Assembly (NCBI GenBank): GCA_021397835.1
Contig: JAJFZO010000724.1
Span: 2,021,001 to 2,085,000, forward strand
DNA length: 64,000 nucleotides
DNA from: Moringa oleifera
Lineage: Eukaryota; Streptophyta; Magnoliopsida; Brassicales; Moringaceae
Reading direction: 5' to 3'
This document shows, one piece after another, positions 63,461 through 64,000 of the stretch (positions are counted from its first letter, which is position 1; each line of letters opens with the position of its first letter). The notes below the pieces were generated by a model. That model was not told the origin of the DNA, did no database searches, and saw only the letters and a program-made list of their open reading frames with translations. The position numbers were made by a program, and so were the translations under genes.

Positions 63461-64000
63461 AAAAAAAGGATGAGAGAGAGTTAAAGATCTGGTTGTTGAA
63501 AGTTGTAGAGAGAAAGAATGGCTTACTAGAGAAGACAAAGTGAGAAAAAAAAGGAAATGCAAAGGAAATGAAAGAAGGTTTTTGAATGGCTACTAGGAAA
63601 CAAAGAGGTTCACATAAAAAATGTAGCACGTGATTAGAGAAATAATTCTAAATTTTTAGGTTATAGGTTGATGTTGAGTTGTAAATTAGCTATTAATATG
63701 TTAGAATAGCAGCTGTTATAAGTGCCTAATGGATTGCAAAGTTGATAGAGAAAACCTTAACTTTGATAGACATTGATCTTGATAAGCTTTAATCATAGAA
63801 AATCTCAATCTAAGTTAAAACTTGATCAATTATAAGCCTAATTATAAACAGATCTCGAACAATGAAAAAGTAAAATGTAAAGATAATCTCAACATTAAAA
63901 GAAAGACTAATCTAGATTGATTTATATATAAGCAGCGAAAGGCATTAGCTAGCAAATTCTTGATTTAAAGAGAAAGTGCAAAAAAATCTTAATCTTGAAG
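63461..64000. other. AT-rich right edge of the window
   Basis: Poly-purine sequence around 63450-63560 gives Phe/Ser-rich minus-strand frames without motifs. It may be leader sequence of the retroelement relic to its left. Nothing else is seen. Confidence 0.4.

Noticed and set aside
1..64000. tRNA, rRNA, CRISPR, bacterial-type operons or viral genes
   Set aside because: No tRNA-like or rRNA sequence, no direct-repeat/spacer array, and the architecture is that of a plant nuclear genome throughout; no viral sequence was recognised.

Overview
The window is nuclear DNA from a flowering plant, most likely a woody eudicot; the species cannot be named from sequence alone. The evidence is spliced genes with plant-specific products (the chlorophyll-pathway cyclase CRD1, a SIP-type aquaporin, a SHAQKYF MYB, plant DHHC acyltransferases), GT-AG introns, very AT-rich spacers, plant CACTA, Harbinger and copia transposons, and a piece of plastid ndhF inserted in an intron.

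Layout. 1-2.0 kb: a 289-bp tandem repeat and leader sequence. 2.18-4.33 kb (+): a UBC22-type ubiquitin-conjugating enzyme. 6.16-10.86 kb (+): a plant protein with a degenerate kinase fold, whose first coding exon holds 7 nt ahead of a 2.6-kb intron. 10.9-18.6 kb: 3' UTR and AT-rich spacer with a diverged local duplication near 16.6-17.2 kb. 18.63-21.44 kb (+): SIP2;1-type aquaporin. 21.4-25.5 kb: AT-rich spacer. 25.7-26.5 kb (+): intronless single-repeat MYB. 26.5-43 kb: a repeat-rich gap holding a deleted copia element (27.4-28.65 kb), a decayed CACTA transposon (30.33-36.13 kb) with a GC-rich palindromic array, a truncated copy of the MYB 3' end plus flank (37.9-38.56 kb), and an 870-bp Harbinger-type MITE (38.74-39.6 kb). 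43.1-45.9 kb (-): CRD1/CHL27. 48.0-55.6 kb and 58.1-60.6 kb (-): two tandem DHHC S-acyltransferase paralogues with matching exon structure. 60.6-64 kb: promoter and decayed retroelement sequence.

The genes are ordinary housekeeping or regulatory genes and do not form a pathway or cluster, apart from the PAT pair. No previously undescribed multi-gene system was found. The best leads are local: the RY/TTCGAA palindrome array in the CACTA element, the second MYB copy 11.6 kb from the intact gene, the MYB with a lost zinc knuckle, the ndhF insertion in a PAT intron, and a 33-bp retroposed insert with a perfect 19-bp target duplication. Exon joins were made by eye from splice consensus, reading frame and remembered family conservation; they have not been checked against transcripts.
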